Shown piece after piece: positions 53,484-63,853 of a stretch of DNA of 64,000 bases; position 1 is the first letter of the stretch; each line of letters opens with the position of its first letter. This stretch comes from Shewanella woodyi ATCC 51908. GTDB taxonomy: Bacteria > Pseudomonadota > Gammaproteobacteria > Enterobacterales > Shewanellaceae. Where the stretch lies: NCBI RefSeq assembly GCF_000019525.1, contig NC_010506.1:3224001-3288000 (forward strand), read 5' to 3'. A model generated the notes under the pieces. That model searched no databases. It was not told the DNA's origin and saw only the letters and a program-made list of their open reading frames with translations. Position numbers and translations under genes: made by a program.

Positions 53484-54083
53484 TTAGAAGCCAGGTACAC
53501 CTTTCATGTCAGGAAGGTGATGTGCAATCCCCTTGTGACAATCGATACAGGTCTTTTCACCACTTGCCAGCGATGTTGAGTGCATCTTAGCTGCACGGCT
53601 CGACTGACGAGTAAAGTCCATGTAGTCGAAGTTATGACAATTTCGGCACTCAAGGGAGTCATTGGCTTTCAATCGTGCCCACTCATGTTCAGCGAGCTCT
53701 CGACGCTTAGCCTCAAACTTATCACGGGTATTAATGGTACCAAATATCTTACCCCACACCTCTTTCGATGCTTGCATCTTACGAGCAATCTTATCGGTCC
53801 AGTTATGTGGTACGTGACAATCTGGGCAAGTCGCTCTTACACCACTTCGGTTAGTGAAATGGATAGTTGTTTTGAGCTCCTCATAAACATTATTTTCCAT
53901 CTCATGACAACCGATACAGAAAGCTTCTTGGTTGGTCACTTCAAGGGCGGTGTTAAATCCCCCCCAGAAGATCACACCAGCGACGAAGCCACCTAAGGTC
54001 AGAAATCCTAAGCTGTAATGCACACTTGGCTTTCTGAGCACCGTCCAACCCGTTTTCAGGATAGAGAGTAGTTTAGCTATCAT
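53484..54083 (-). CDS. napC: Tetrahaem cytochrome c NapC/NirT family
   Basis: This protein of 199 residues is a membrane-anchored quinol dehydrogenase. An N-terminal helix ([20 protein letters not shown]) anchors a periplasmic domain with four CxxCH haem sites: CIGCHE, CPDCHV, CRNCHN and CIDCHK. It takes electrons from menaquinol or ubiquinol and passes them to NapB. It is last in napEDABC, eight bases after napB. A CymA-independent route for Nap is possible when napC is present. Confidence 0.93.
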   Translation of the reverse strand: MIAKLLSILKTGWTVLRKPSVHYSLGFLTLGGFVAGVIFWGGFNTALEVTNQEAFCIGCHEMENNVYEELKTTIHFTNRSGVRATCPDCHVPHNWTDKIARKMQASKEVWGKIFGTINTRDKFEAKRRELAEHEWARLKANDSLECRNCHNFDYMDFTRQSSRAAKMHSTSLASGEKTCIDCHKGIAHHLPDMKGVPGF

Positions 54084-54091
54084 ATCTGCTC

Positions 54092-54586
54092 CTAGTGCTT
54101 AGCTTTCTTAGTAGAGTCAGCTTCAATCAAATGATCCATATCAACAAAGTCATTTTCAACCAACAACTTAGCTTCAAGCTGCGGGACGTGACACTGGGTA
54201 CAGAAATAACGGCGTGGTGACAAGGTCGCCAAGAAGTTATTCTCTCTGTCCATATAGTGAGTCACACTCACCATAGGCGCTTGAGAATCTGTGGTTTGTT
54301 TACGATCATGACATGCCATGCACTTGTTTACCTTCAGATCCACTTGGTAACCATCAATTTTATGAGGGATCACCGGTGGCTGCATCGGGTAGTTTCTTGA
54401 CTGTTTAACGTCAGTATTGCTCACCTTCTGCATTGCAGGCGGTGTAGGTTCAACATCCAAGGGAGCTTCACGAAGCGTCGCGATCTTCACATCAGAGACA
54501 GCATCGGCTGCCGCCGCAGAGCCTGTGAAGATAGCAAATGAGCAACTCATTAAAGCGGCGATAGAGACTAATTTTACTGTTTTCAT
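54092..54586 (-). CDS. napB: Periplasmic nitrate reductase small subunit NapB (dihaem)
   Basis: This protein of 164 residues has a signal peptide ([20 protein letters not shown]). Two haem sites are CMACHDR and CTQCHVP. The block [20 protein letters not shown] is highly characteristic of NapB, as is [16 protein letters not shown]. It passes electrons from NapC to NapA in the periplasm. It follows napA by 11 bp. Confidence 0.95.
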   Translation of the reverse strand: MKTVKLVSIAALMSCSFAIFTGSAAAADAVSDVKIATLREAPLDVEPTPPAMQKVSNTDVKQSRNYPMQPPVIPHKIDGYQVDLKVNKCMACHDRKQTTDSQAPMVSVTHYMDRENNFLATLSPRRYFCTQCHVPQLEAKLLVENDFVDMDHLIEADSTKKAKH

Positions 54587-54597
54587 GGTATGGCTCC

Positions 54598-57093
54598 TTA
54601 CGCTTTAACGATTTTAACGGCACATTTCTTAAAGTCGGTCTGCTTTGACAATGGATCTGTCGCATCAAGGGTAACTTTATTAATGAGCTGGCTCGCATCG
54701 AACCAAGGAACGAACACTAGGCCAACAGGTGGCTTATTACGACCACGGGTCTCGACTCTTGTCTTAATCTCACCACGGCGAGAGATAACCTTAACCTCAT
54801 CACCGCGTCGCAACCCACGCTTTTTAGCATCATCTGGATGCATAAAGCAGACTGCGTCAGGGAAGGCTTTATACAGCTCAGGAACACGTTGGGTCATAGA
54901 GCCTGAATGCCAATGCTCAAGTACCCGGCCCGTAGATAACCAGATATCGTACTCTTCATCTGGAGACTCAGGCGGTGCTTCATAGGGTAGAGCGAAGATC
55001 ACAGCACGGCCATCTGGCTTACCGTAGAATTCAAAGCCTTTCCCTGGTTTCACGTAAGGATCAGAACCCTCACGGAAACGCCACTTAGTCTCTTTACCAT
55101 TAACCACAGGCCAACGCAGACCGTGAACCTCATGATAAGTTTCAAATGGAGCAAGGTCATGGGCATGACCACGGCCAAAAGTGGCATACTCTTCAAACAA
55201 GCCTTTTTGAACATAATAGCCAAAGTGCTGAGCTTCTTCGTTCATAAACTTAGGGTCGGTTTGCTCAAGCGGGAACTTATCTACATTGCCATTTTGATAA
55301 AGCACTTCAAATAGTGTTTTACCTTTAAATTCAGGGTTAGCCGCTAATACATCTTTTGGCCACACTTCATCGGTAGTAAAACGTTTAGAGAACTCCATCA
55401 ACTGCCACAGATCAGAACGAGACTCACCTGGTGCTTTCACCATCTGATGCCAGAACTGTGTACGGCGCTCAGCATTACCATAAGCTCCCTCTTTTTCCAC
55501 CCACATGGCTGTCGGTAAAATAAGATCCGCAGCTTGTGTGGTGACAGTTGGGTAAGCATCGGATACAACGATGAAGTTTTCAGGGTTACGGTAACCAGGT
55601 AGTCCCTCTTCATTGATGTTAGGACCCGCCTGCATATTGTTGTTCACCTGCACCCAGTAAGCGTTGATATCACCATCTTTTAGGCGGCGATTCTGCTCAA
55701 CAGCGTGGTAACCAGGCTTTGGTGGAATAACGCCTTCTGGAATTTTCCAAATCTTCTCTGCAATCGCTCTATGTTTAGGATTTGCAACAACCATATCGGC
55801 AGGTAGACGGTGTGAGAAAGTACCCACTTCACGTGCGGTACCACACGCTGAAGGCTGACCCGTTAATGAGAACGGGCTGTTACCTGGCGTCGAGATCTTA
55901 CCAGTTAACAGGTGAATGTTATAAATGAGGTTATTACACCACACACCACGCGTATGTTGATTGACACCCATGGTCCAGAAAGAGGTCACTTTAGTATCAG
56001 GATCAGCATACATCTTAGCAAGCTCAATCAACTTATCTTCAGGCACACCTGAGAGTTTGCTGACAGACTCAACATCATAGTCAGCAACGAACTTCTTAAA
56101 TGCTTCAAAATCAATTGGCGTAGATTTACCCGCCGTCTTAACATTCTTAGCTTTCATCTGTAGTGGGTGTGTAGGACGAAGGCCGTAACCTATGTCTGTT
56201 TCCCCCTGACGGAAATTGATGTGCTTGTTAACGAAATCCCAATTTACCGCGTCATTTTGAATGATGTAGTTGGCGATAAAGTTAAGCATTGCCAGATCGG
56301 TATTTGGTGTAAAAATCATCCCTAGATCAGCCAGATCAAAGGATCTATGTTCATAGGTAGACAAAACAGCAACATTGACATGTGGTGCACTTAAACGGCG
56401 GTCTGTCACTCGACTCCAGAGGATCGGGTGCATCTCAGCCATGTTAGAGCCCCACAGCACAAAAGCATCAGCCGCTTCCATATCATCATAACAGCCCATC
56501 GGCTCATCGATACCAAAGGTACGCATAAAGCCACCTACTGCTGATGCCATACAGTGGCGAGCATTAGGGTCGATATTATTTGAAGCAAAACCAGCCTTCA
56601 TTAATTTAGAGGCCGCATAGCCTTCCCACACTGTCCATTGGCCCGAACCAAACATGCCGATGGCAGTCGGTCCCTTCTCTTTAATGGTTTTTTTCCACTT
56701 TTGAGCCATAGTGTCGAATGCCGTATCCCAAGAGATGGGGGTAAACTCACCATTCTTGTCATACTTGCCATCTGTCATACGCAACATTGGCGTTTGAAGA
56801 CGGTCACGTCCGTACATGATTTTGGATAGGAAATAGCCTTTAATGCAGTTTAGGCCCTTATTCACTTCACTCTCTGCATCACCATGTGTTGCAACGACTT
56901 TACCGTCACGAGTTGCCACAATAACCGAACAACCAGTACCACAAAAACGACAGGGTGCCTTATTCCATTCAAGTTTCGTTTCAGCCGAGCTGGTAATTAG
57001 GTTGCTTGCAGTAGCAGGCAAAGCTAATCCAGCAACGCTTGCAGCGGTTATCGCTGCATTGGCTTTCATAAACTCACGTCTGTTCATCTTCAT
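54598..57093 (-). CDS. napA: Periplasmic nitrate reductase catalytic subunit NapA
   Basis: This protein of 831 residues has a twin-arginine signal ([19 protein letters not shown]). One [4Fe-4S] cluster is bound by Cys48, Cys51, Cys55 and Cys83 (CRFCGTGC and LNCIKGYF). Cys181 in [13 protein letters not shown] is the expected molybdenum ligand. It reduces nitrate to nitrite in the periplasm with a bis-MGD cofactor. The start overlaps the napD stop in ATGA, so translation is coupled. Order napEDABC is the alpha-type Nap of Shewanella; the beta-type has napDAGHB. Confidence 0.97.
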   Translation of the reverse strand: MKMNRREFMKANAAITAASVAGLALPATASNLITSSAETKLEWNKAPCRFCGTGCSVIVATRDGKVVATHGDAESEVNKGLNCIKGYFLSKIMYGRDRLQTPMLRMTDGKYDKNGEFTPISWDTAFDTMAQKWKKTIKEKGPTAIGMFGSGQWTVWEGYAASKLMKAGFASNNIDPNARHCMASAVGGFMRTFGIDEPMGCYDDMEAADAFVLWGSNMAEMHPILWSRVTDRRLSAPHVNVAVLSTYEHRSFDLADLGMIFTPNTDLAMLNFIANYIIQNDAVNWDFVNKHINFRQGETDIGYGLRPTHPLQMKAKNVKTAGKSTPIDFEAFKKFVADYDVESVSKLSGVPEDKLIELAKMYADPDTKVTSFWTMGVNQHTRGVWCNNLIYNIHLLTGKISTPGNSPFSLTGQPSACGTAREVGTFSHRLPADMVVANPKHRAIAEKIWKIPEGVIPPKPGYHAVEQNRRLKDGDINAYWVQVNNNMQAGPNINEEGLPGYRNPENFIVVSDAYPTVTTQAADLILPTAMWVEKEGAYGNAERRTQFWHQMVKAPGESRSDLWQLMEFSKRFTTDEVWPKDVLAANPEFKGKTLFEVLYQNGNVDKFPLEQTDPKFMNEEAQHFGYYVQKGLFEEYATFGRGHAHDLAPFETYHEVHGLRWPVVNGKETKWRFREGSDPYVKPGKGFEFYGKPDGRAVIFALPYEAPPESPDEEYDIWLSTGRVLEHWHSGSMTQRVPELYKAFPDAVCFMHPDDAKKRGLRRGDEVKVISRRGEIKTRVETRGRNKPPVGLVFVPWFDASQLINKVTLDATDPLSKQTDFKKCAVKIVKA

Positions 57094-57347
57094 TTTTCGC
57101 CCTCTTCAAGCACTTCACTTTGGTGATACACCATGGCAGCTGATAACACACCAGGAATGGCATTAATGGTTTCAATATCTGTCATCAATGATTTCTGAGA
57201 GTCACCTTCAAGTACAACAACCAGCTTCACCTCGTTGTTGACCGACAGTTCAGCATTATTCATCTCAATAATGCGCTCTCTTACGGCTGTCATATGATCA
57301 GGTTGAACCTGTAGTACCAGGCTTGTTACGTGAAGTTCATTGCTCAT
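57090..57347 (-). CDS. napD: NapD chaperone for NapA maturation
   Basis: This protein of 85 residues has the NapD ferredoxin-like pattern: [20 protein letters not shown] at the N-terminus and [20 protein letters not shown] followed by [11 protein letters not shown]. It binds the NapA twin-arginine signal and prevents early export. It overlaps napA by four bases. Confidence 0.95.
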   Translation of the reverse strand: MSNELHVTSLVLQVQPDHMTAVRERIIEMNNAELSVNNEVKLVVVLEGDSQKSLMTDIETINAIPGVLSAAMVYHQSEVLEEGEK

Positions 57348-57390
57348 TAAATATCACTCATTTTTATTGTTTATTTGAACTTTTGATTTT

Positions 57391-57549
57391 CTATCCAGCA
57401 CCCGGTGGACCAGCAATGATTTGAGTAAACCAGATGGCAAAACCTAACCCGGAAACCAAAATGACTGATAGTAAAGGAGCAAGAAAAACGGTAAGAAAGA
57501 TAAAGACTTTTAACTCTACACTTTTCTCTTCTGAAGCAGTGGAACTCAT
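57391..57549 (-). CDS. napE: NapE membrane protein
   Basis: This 52-residue protein has the NapE pattern: a charged start (MSSTASEEKSVELK), then FIFLTVFLAPLLSVILVSGL and GFAIWFTQIIAGPPGAG. The LTVFLAP-then-WF-GPPG layout matches NapE of other proteobacteria. GGAGGA lies three bases before the ATG. It opens the operon, 43 bp before napD. The function of NapE is unknown. Confidence 0.88.
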   Translation of the reverse strand: MSSTASEEKSVELKVFIFLTVFLAPLLSVILVSGLGFAIWFTQIIAGPPGAG

Positions 57550-57690
57550 AAGTCCTCCAACGTGGGGTTAATAACCCGGCACATGGTGAGTTATATAGAT
57601 CAAACTCATTATTTGACGGTTAATTTCTTGTGTATTGATCAAGCTGTTAACTTATTTAAAATAGTAACGTTTATAAGAGCTCAAGCTGTA

Positions 57691-57706
57691 TACCTCTAAC
57701 TTGGTA
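57691..57706. promoter_or_regulatory. Candidate NarP/NarL 7-2-7 site upstream of napE
   Basis: TACCTCTAACTTGGTA fits two heptamers facing each other with a 2-bp gap. The left heptamer matches TACYYMT fully; the right one (AKRRGTA) has two mismatches. It lies about 145 bp upstream of the napE start. NarP binds such paired sites at nap promoters in other species. Confidence 0.4.
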
Positions 57707-58010
57707 AAGCCGATACAGTTTGATCTCTGTCACCATTTCGACACAAAACACTACATAGATCAACAAATGCACCTTCATATCTTAGCTTAAAAATCAAACA
57801 TCCAAGTAATATCTATGATCTAAGACAAGTTTTATCGAATTTACCAGCAGTAAGGCTCCCTAACAAAAAGTTAAGCGACTGTAAATATACAGCTAAATGG
57901 TTAGTTATCGCTGAACCACACCTGTACAAAAAAGCATCAAATAAGTGTTAGAGATGAAATATAGGCTTCAATAAGTGACAGATGAGATGAATAAAGGGAC
58001 GAGTAATAAA

Positions 58011-58034
58011 AAAGCGCAGACCAAGCTGCGCTTT
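58011..58034 (-). terminator. Terminator of hrpA
   Basis: AAAGCGCAG and CTGCGCTTT form a 9-bp stem. On the minus strand a run of T follows. It lies 42 bp after the hrpA stop. Confidence 0.8.
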
Positions 58035-58076
58035 AAACAATATATGAACCTAATACCGAACAGTAATTAGATAAAG

Positions 58077-61000
58077 TTAACTCTCTTTAATACGGTTCAA
58101 TATCCGTTTTTCTGAGATAGGGTATGCAGTGCCTAACACTTGGGCAAAACAGGAGACTCGATACTCCTCTATCATCCATCTCGCATCTAGCAGGGCTTCA
58201 GGTATTGCAGCTGAACGTGGTACCTTGCCCAGTTGCTCCTCAAGTGCATTTTGAACATTATTGATGCTATGCATATGCAAACGATCTCGGTTTGGATCGA
58301 TAGGCAATTTATCCAAACGGTTGTCCACCGCTTTTAGGTAACGGGCCATATCAGCCAGCCTTCGCCAACCACAACCTTCAACAAAGCCCTTATAAACCAG
58401 CTTATCCAATTGGGTCTGAATATCACTCATGGCAAAGGCGATATCTAAACTTATCTTGCCCTTGAGTCGCTTCTTTATCTTCTGATACAGGGTTAAAATC
58501 TCTTCAACCTTGAGTGCTAATTTTGCAGCAGTTGGATTAAGCTCCTGCCTAACCCACTCTTTGGCGACTTCAAAGTCAGCTTCATTGCGCACATTCAATG
58601 CCTTTTCATCCAACAGTTGCTGAACCGCAGCAGCAAGTATGTCATCAATTAAGATCTGCACCTGACCAAATGGATTAAAGTACATCGCAAGTTTAGCCTT
58701 GTTAGGCAAAGTCTTTTGAAGGTGCTTAACCGGTGATGGCATATTGATCAGCAGCAGACGTTGCAAGCCATTACGATGGGAGCGAAGCGCTTCATTTTCA
58801 TCATCAAATAATTTGATCGAAACACTCTCTTTATCGTCAACCAACGCAGGAAATGCCTTAACCTCGAAGTTACCTTTCTTTTGTTGGAACTGGCTTGGCA
58901 GGTTACCGAAGGACCACTGGGTTAATTCAGATTTTTCGATACCAGAATCAGCCACTTTACGGATAGCTTGGGAAACTTGCCCCTGTAAACTTGCTTTTAA
59001 CACCTCAATGTCACGGCCTTGAGCAACTAACTTCCCCTTGTCACCTTCTACTTTAAAGTTCATCAGAAGATGTTTAGTAAGCTGGCTCTGATCGAAATCC
59101 TCTGGATTAACCCGAGTTCCACTCATGCGCAGAAGCTGTTTACACATGGCTTCAACTAAACTCATCTCAAACGGCTTCATCGCTTGTAAACAAGCTTTGG
59201 CGTAATCGGGCGCAGGGACAAAGTTACGTCTGATAGATTTAGGCAAGGATTTGATAAGTGCAATGCATTTCTCCTCCCTAAGACCTGGTACCTGCCAGTC
59301 AAAATCCACATCCTCTATCTGATTTAATAGGGCTACAGGCACATGGATGGCAACACCATCATCGTCAGCAGAGGGTTCAAAATGGTAGCTGACCGATAGC
59401 TTTAGGTTCCCTTGATGCCAAAAATCGGGGAAATCCAAAGCTGAGATATGTGAATCTCCGCGCTGCATCAACTGTTCACGTTCAAAATCCAGCAGATCTG
59501 GATTCTGTTTACGCTCACGCTTCCACCAGCTAAAGAACTTAGGCGCGTTGTAGATACCTTCAGGTATTTTAGGCTCATAGAAGTCCACCAACGCCTGCTC
59601 ATCGACTAAGATGTCACGGCGACGAGACTTATGCTCTAATGCTTCAACTTCCTGCAATAAGTTGCGATTTTTAATAAAGAACGACTCATTTGTCCGCAAC
59701 TCCCCTTCTGCAAGGGCACTGCGAATAAATATCTCGCGCGCTTCAACAGGGTTAACGGGGCCATATTGGGTTTTACGTCTGTTGACTATCATCAAGCCAT
59801 ATAGCAATTGATTTTCTAACGCAACGACACTGCCCTGCTTTGCTTCAAAGTGAGGTTCTAGGTAGTTTTTCTTGATCAAATGGCCCGCTAAAGGCTCAAT
59901 CCACTCAGGCTGAATTTTGGCGCAGCAACGGGCAAACAGACGGGATGTCTCAGTAAGCTCCGCCGCCATAATCCACTTAGGCCCTTTCTTGGCCAAAGGG
60001 GAACCTGGAAACACAAAGAACTTTCGATTACGAGCACCTAAATACTCATTGTCTTTATCTTTAAAACCAACATGACTTAAAAGCCCTGTCAGCAGTGATT
60101 TATGCAGCAGTTCATAATCGGCAGGCTCACTGTTAAGACGCCATTTTAGATCATGCACAGCCTGCTTTAACTGAGTATAAAGGTCTTGCCACTCTCGCAC
60201 TCTCAAGTAGGCAAGAAACTCCTTCTTACACTGTTTTCTAAACTGACTGGATGAGTGCTGTTTCTGCAGTGACTTGATGTGATCCCACAGATTCACATAG
60301 GAGACAAAATCTGAATCTTTATCACTGTGCTTCTTGTGAGCTTCATCGCTGGCTTGCTTCTTATCCATTGGGCGCTCACGGGGATCTTGGATAGAAAGGG
60401 CCGAGGTAATGACGAGTGCTTCATGCAAACAGCCATTTTGATTTGCCTGAATAACCATACGTGCTAAGCGAGGATCCACTGGGATCGTGGCCAATTGGCG
60501 TCCCAAGCCGGTTAACGCCAAACGTCCTTTACTCTTAGTCACAGCCTCAAGCTCCTCAAGCAGGAGAGTGCCATCTTGAATATAGCGCTGATCTGGTGGC
60601 TGAATAAAAGGGAAAGAGCCAATATCACCTAAACCAATCGATAGCATCTTCAAGATAACTGACGCTAAATTAGTACGTAAAATCTCAGGATCGGTAAATT
60701 CAGGGCGATTAATAAAATCATCTTCCCCATAGAGACGTATACAGATCCCGGGCGCAACACGGCCACATCGACCCTGTCTTTGATTCGCACTAGCTTGAGA
60801 GATAGGCTCAATCGGCAGACGTTGCACCTTAGTTCGATAACTATATCGACTGATACGCGCTGTACCTGGATCGATAACATAACGTATCCCAGGGACAGTT
60901 AACGACGTTTCTGCGACATTGGTGGCTAACACTATTCGGCGGCCAACGTGGCTCTTAAACACCTTTGACTGTTCTCCATAGGAGAGGCGCGCATAGAGAG

Positions 61001-61952
61001 GTAAAATTTCAGTGTCACGGTATTGACGTCGATTAAGCTGGTCGGCAACGTCGCGGATCTCTCGCTCACCGTTCATAAAAATAAGAATGTCCCCAGGACC
61101 CTCTTTAGTCAGCTCATCAACCGCTTCAAAAATCCCCTCGGTGAGGTCAAGATCTTCATCGCTATCGCGCACTAAGGGGCGAAAACGAGTCTCAACCGGA
61201 TAGGTTCGACCGGACACCTCGATAATAGGTGCATCACCAAAATGCTGTGAAAACTTATCAAGATCGATTGTCGCTGAGGTGATAATCACCTTAAGATCGG
61301 GACGACGCTTCAGGACACTTTTAAGATAACCTAAAATAAAGTCGATATTTAGACTTCGTTCGTGGGCTTCATCGATAATGATGGTGTCGTATTGATCTAG
61401 AAACTTATCATTTGACAGCTCAGCCAACAAAATACCGTCAGTCATTAACTTGATGTAGGAATCATTATTAATGGCGTCAGCAAATCTTACTTTAAAACCA
61501 ACGGCTTCACCTAAAGGGCTATTAAGTTCATCAGCAACACGGGTGGCAACACTTCTTGCTGCGAGTCGTCGAGGCTGAGTATGACCAATAAGGCCACGGC
61601 AGCCTAAACCTAGTTCGAGACAGATTTTTGGTAACTGAGTGGTTTTACCCGATCCCGTTTCCCCAGCGATGATCACCACCTGATTACCCGCAATGGCGCG
61701 GGCTATCTCTTCGCGTTTTTGCGAAATTGGCAGACCTTCAGGATAACTGATCTCAGGGCGAGCTTGACGGCGCTTCTCTACCTTCTCAAATGCTTCAACG
61801 GCTTGTGACTCAAGCTTTTCAAGATTTGCACGCTTCTTATCAGAATCGACCTCTTTATTTAGCCTATAGAGACGACGCTTAATTCTGGAGGCATCTGCTT
61901 GATAGCAAAGATTAAGGTAAGCGTTTGATAGAGGATGTTGTTGCGAACTCAA
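58077..61952 (-). CDS. hrpA: ATP-dependent RNA helicase HrpA (DEAH box)
   Basis: This protein of 1291 residues is near the E. coli length (1300). Walker A GETGSGKTTQLPKICLE lies near residue 97, DEAH in IIIDEAHERSLNIDF, SAT in VIITSATIDLDKF, and motif VI in QRQGRCGRVAPG. An OB-fold and the long DUF3418 C-terminal half follow. HrpA acts on RNA; in E. coli it resolves stalled ribosomes. Monocistronic. Confidence 0.95.
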   Translation of the reverse strand: MSSQQHPLSNAYLNLCYQADASRIKRRLYRLNKEVDSDKKRANLEKLESQAVEAFEKVEKRRQARPEISYPEGLPISQKREEIARAIAGNQVVIIAGETGSGKTTQLPKICLELGLGCRGLIGHTQPRRLAARSVATRVADELNSPLGEAVGFKVRFADAINNDSYIKLMTDGILLAELSNDKFLDQYDTIIIDEAHERSLNIDFILGYLKSVLKRRPDLKVIITSATIDLDKFSQHFGDAPIIEVSGRTYPVETRFRPLVRDSDEDLDLTEGIFEAVDELTKEGPGDILIFMNGEREIRDVADQLNRRQYRDTEILPLYARLSYGEQSKVFKSHVGRRIVLATNVAETSLTVPGIRYVIDPGTARISRYSYRTKVQRLPIEPISQASANQRQGRCGRVAPGICIRLYGEDDFINRPEFTDPEILRTNLASVILKMLSIGLGDIGSFPFIQPPDQRYIQDGTLLLEELEAVTKSKGRLALTGLGRQLATIPVDPRLARMVIQANQNGCLHEALVITSALSIQDPRERPMDKKQASDEAHKKHSDKDSDFVSYVNLWDHIKSLQKQHSSSQFRKQCKKEFLAYLRVREWQDLYTQLKQAVHDLKWRLNSEPADYELLHKSLLTGLLSHVGFKDKDNEYLGARNRKFFVFPGSPLAKKGPKWIMAAELTETSRLFARCCAKIQPEWIEPLAGHLIKKNYLEPHFEAKQGSVVALENQLLYGLMIVNRRKTQYGPVNPVEAREIFIRSALAEGELRTNESFFIKNRNLLQEVEALEHKSRRRDILVDEQALVDFYEPKIPEGIYNAPKFFSWWKRERKQNPDLLDFEREQLMQRGDSHISALDFPDFWHQGNLKLSVSYHFEPSADDDGVAIHVPVALLNQIEDVDFDWQVPGLREEKCIALIKSLPKSIRRNFVPAPDYAKACLQAMKPFEMSLVEAMCKQLLRMSGTRVNPEDFDQSQLTKHLLMNFKVEGDKGKLVAQGRDIEVLKASLQGQVSQAIRKVADSGIEKSELTQWSFGNLPSQFQQKKGNFEVKAFPALVDDKESVSIKLFDDENEALRSHRNGLQRLLLINMPSPVKHLQKTLPNKAKLAMYFNPFGQVQILIDDILAAAVQQLLDEKALNVRNEADFEVAKEWVRQELNPTAAKLALKVEEILTLYQKIKKRLKGKISLDIAFAMSDIQTQLDKLVYKGFVEGCGWRRLADMARYLKAVDNRLDKLPIDPNRDRLHMHSINNVQNALEEQLGKVPRSAAIPEALLDARWMIEEYRVSCFAQVLGTAYPISEKRILNRIKES

Positions 61953-62062
61953 GACCAGATCCCACTTCTAAAATCAAAAAAGCGATCCTAACAAGGAACG
62001 GGCACTAATGGTATGGAAAATTAACCTAGAGGTAAAAATGAGAACAGATGAAACTCAGTGGC

Positions 62063-63178
62063 TCAAGAGTAGACAACGTAACAGTTTCGCCCAGCAAGTT
62101 TAGCATCAGAGAGTGCCTTATCAACCTGCTTTAAAAAAATATTGGCACTCATCCCTTGCTCCCACACTGTGATCCCCTGCGACAGCGTCGTCCACCCACT
62201 TAAGGGGGAGTCTGGATGCAATATTTTAGCCTCTTTGAGTTTTGTTTGTACTTTTTTAGCAATTCTAACCGCCGACTCTAATCCTGTGTCCGGTAGCAAT
62301 ATCGCAAACTCTTCACCACCGTATCTGGCAAGCATATCATCGGGCCGTTGAATGCAGCCCTGTATAAGGTTAGCAATATCAATTAAGCACAGATCTCCAG
62401 CTTGATGGCCTACACTCTGGTTATAACGTTTAAAATGATCCACATCCAATAAGATCATGCTCAAAGGCTTACCACACCGTTTAGCCCGCTTAATCTCAAT
62501 ATTGAGCCTGTCATCGAGATATTTGCGATTATTGATCCCAGTCAGGCCATCTCGCATAGCTAGATTCTCTAACTTTGACAGCAGTAATGTATTCTCATGT
62601 TGGCTAGCTAATCCATCGTAAAAATGTTGGGCGAACGAAACTCGACAACAATTTAGCACAAAGCTTACGATCAGGTAGCTCCCAAGAAACATCAAGATAT
62701 CTTCATTTCGAATATAGAGGTGCATGGTAACCATGGACAAGCAGATAAATAGTAAGCCACTGTAGAAAAATCGGCTATTGGGATAGAAACAGGTCAGTAG
62801 GGAGATCAACAAGGTAAAAGCAATAAAATCGACATATGGCCAAAACTCATCACCAACCGCAATTAAACCCAGCATTAGCAGTAGCCAAGCAAATAAGATA
62901 AAAAACAGATTGATGTAAGCCAGTTTTAGATCGTCATAGTTAAACTTTTTGATGGCGATGCGAAGATAGGAAATAACAAAAACGGCGCCACTCACACCAA
63001 AGACTATCTGCAGGTAATCCCTGTTGGCATTGGTGTCGACCTTCAATAGGCTAATAACGGCGATAAAGAGAAAGAAGATACATGAAAAGTGCACAAACCA
63101 GCCAAATCCCTTCACTATTTCAGCGTTGGATTGTACAATTAATGCTTCATTAAGACGTATCACTTCTCTTTGTTTCAT
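62063..63178 (-). CDS. Membrane diguanylate cyclase (GGDEF)
   Basis: This protein of 371 residues has about six N-terminal hydrophobic segments (FVHFSCIFFLFIAVISLL to FLGSYLIVSFVLNCC). The GGDEF domain starts near residue 205 (MRDGLTGINNRKYLDDRLN), with active site RYGGEEFAILLPDTG. RPDD five residues before it is the inhibitory I-site (RxxD), so product inhibition by c-di-GMP is likely. It makes c-di-GMP from two GTP at the inner membrane. The signal sensed is unknown. A 107-bp gap separates it from the CBS gene upstream. Confidence 0.9.
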   Translation of the reverse strand: MKQREVIRLNEALIVQSNAEIVKGFGWFVHFSCIFFLFIAVISLLKVDTNANRDYLQIVFGVSGAVFVISYLRIAIKKFNYDDLKLAYINLFFILFAWLLLMLGLIAVGDEFWPYVDFIAFTLLISLLTCFYPNSRFFYSGLLFICLSMVTMHLYIRNEDILMFLGSYLIVSFVLNCCRVSFAQHFYDGLASQHENTLLLSKLENLAMRDGLTGINNRKYLDDRLNIEIKRAKRCGKPLSMILLDVDHFKRYNQSVGHQAGDLCLIDIANLIQGCIQRPDDMLARYGGEEFAILLPDTGLESAVRIAKKVQTKLKEAKILHPDSPLSGWTTLSQGITVWEQGMSANIFLKQVDKALSDAKLAGRNCYVVYS

Positions 63179-63285
63179 AGAAGAAAAGCTTAGTCCAAGA
63201 GTGTCAGAAGTAAAGTGAGCTTAGCCTAATGACAAGCATTTAAAGTGCCAAATTCACTTTCATCTTCTGAAAAGAGATCCCTTAT

Positions 63286-63702
63286 TTATACTGGCGCCAG
63301 ATAACACTGCTGCATATAGATATTGATCGCATTAAGCACATTGGTGCGGTTAATCGTCCCAACAACCTTCCCCTCTTCGACCACAGGGTAAACCTTAGGT
63401 TTAGGTCCAAGCATCTGCTCAGCCAGTTTTAGGATACTGTCTTCAGGCGAAACCCACAGTACGTCACTTCGCATGCAGTCACTCACCGTTGCCACAAGGT
63501 CACAGTGGTAACTACTCTTAAGCATTACAGACATACAATCTTGCTGAGAGAGAAAGCCGATTAAGTGCCCGGTATCATCCACCACTGGCGCTCCAAGCTT
63601 ATTTCTGTCTAATAGCGCATCAACAGCAGTCGCTAAGTTCATATCTGCGGTGAGTAGTACTGGTTGACGATCCATATGTTCGGTAATTTTTATAGAATCC
63701 AT
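63286..63702 (-). CDS. CBS-domain pair protein
   Basis: This protein of 138 residues is two CBS domains: HMDRQPVLLTADMNLATAVD with NKLGAPVVDDTGHLIGFLSQ, then CMRSDVLWVSPEDSILKLAE with YPVVEEGKVVGTINRTNVL. Such stand-alone pairs bind adenosine nucleotides and act as regulators. A target is not apparent. It lies between a diguanylate cyclase gene and an isoaspartyl peptidase gene on the same strand. Confidence 0.88.
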   Translation of the reverse strand: MDSIKITEHMDRQPVLLTADMNLATAVDALLDRNKLGAPVVDDTGHLIGFLSQQDCMSVMLKSSYHCDLVATVSDCMRSDVLWVSPEDSILKLAEQMLGPKPKVYPVVEEGKVVGTINRTNVLNAINIYMQQCYLAPV

Positions 63703-63853
63703 GATCTTCCCCTATGAAAATAATAAACCCAGTCTACCTAACCTATTCAATATATGAACACAAAACAACCGATAGCTCTAATCTAAATTACCGCAAGCCT
63801 CAGACTCAAAAGTATAAAGGTAAAAAACTGGATAACTTACAAATATTTAATAC

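Larger units (their letters stand above)
57550..58076. promoter_or_regulatory. Nap operon promoter region
   Basis: This region of about 530 bp lies upstream of napE and downstream of hrpA. It holds a NarP-like 7-2-7 site, several AGATCAA half-sites that resemble FNR/CRP halves (57598, 57757) and a perfect TTGATCAA at 57636. Only the NarP-like site is listed separately. Confidence 0.45.

Noticed and set aside
57590..57603. FNR box just upstream of napE
   Set aside because: GTTATATAGATCAA matches only 8 of 10 consensus positions. It is mentioned under the promoter region but not called as a site.
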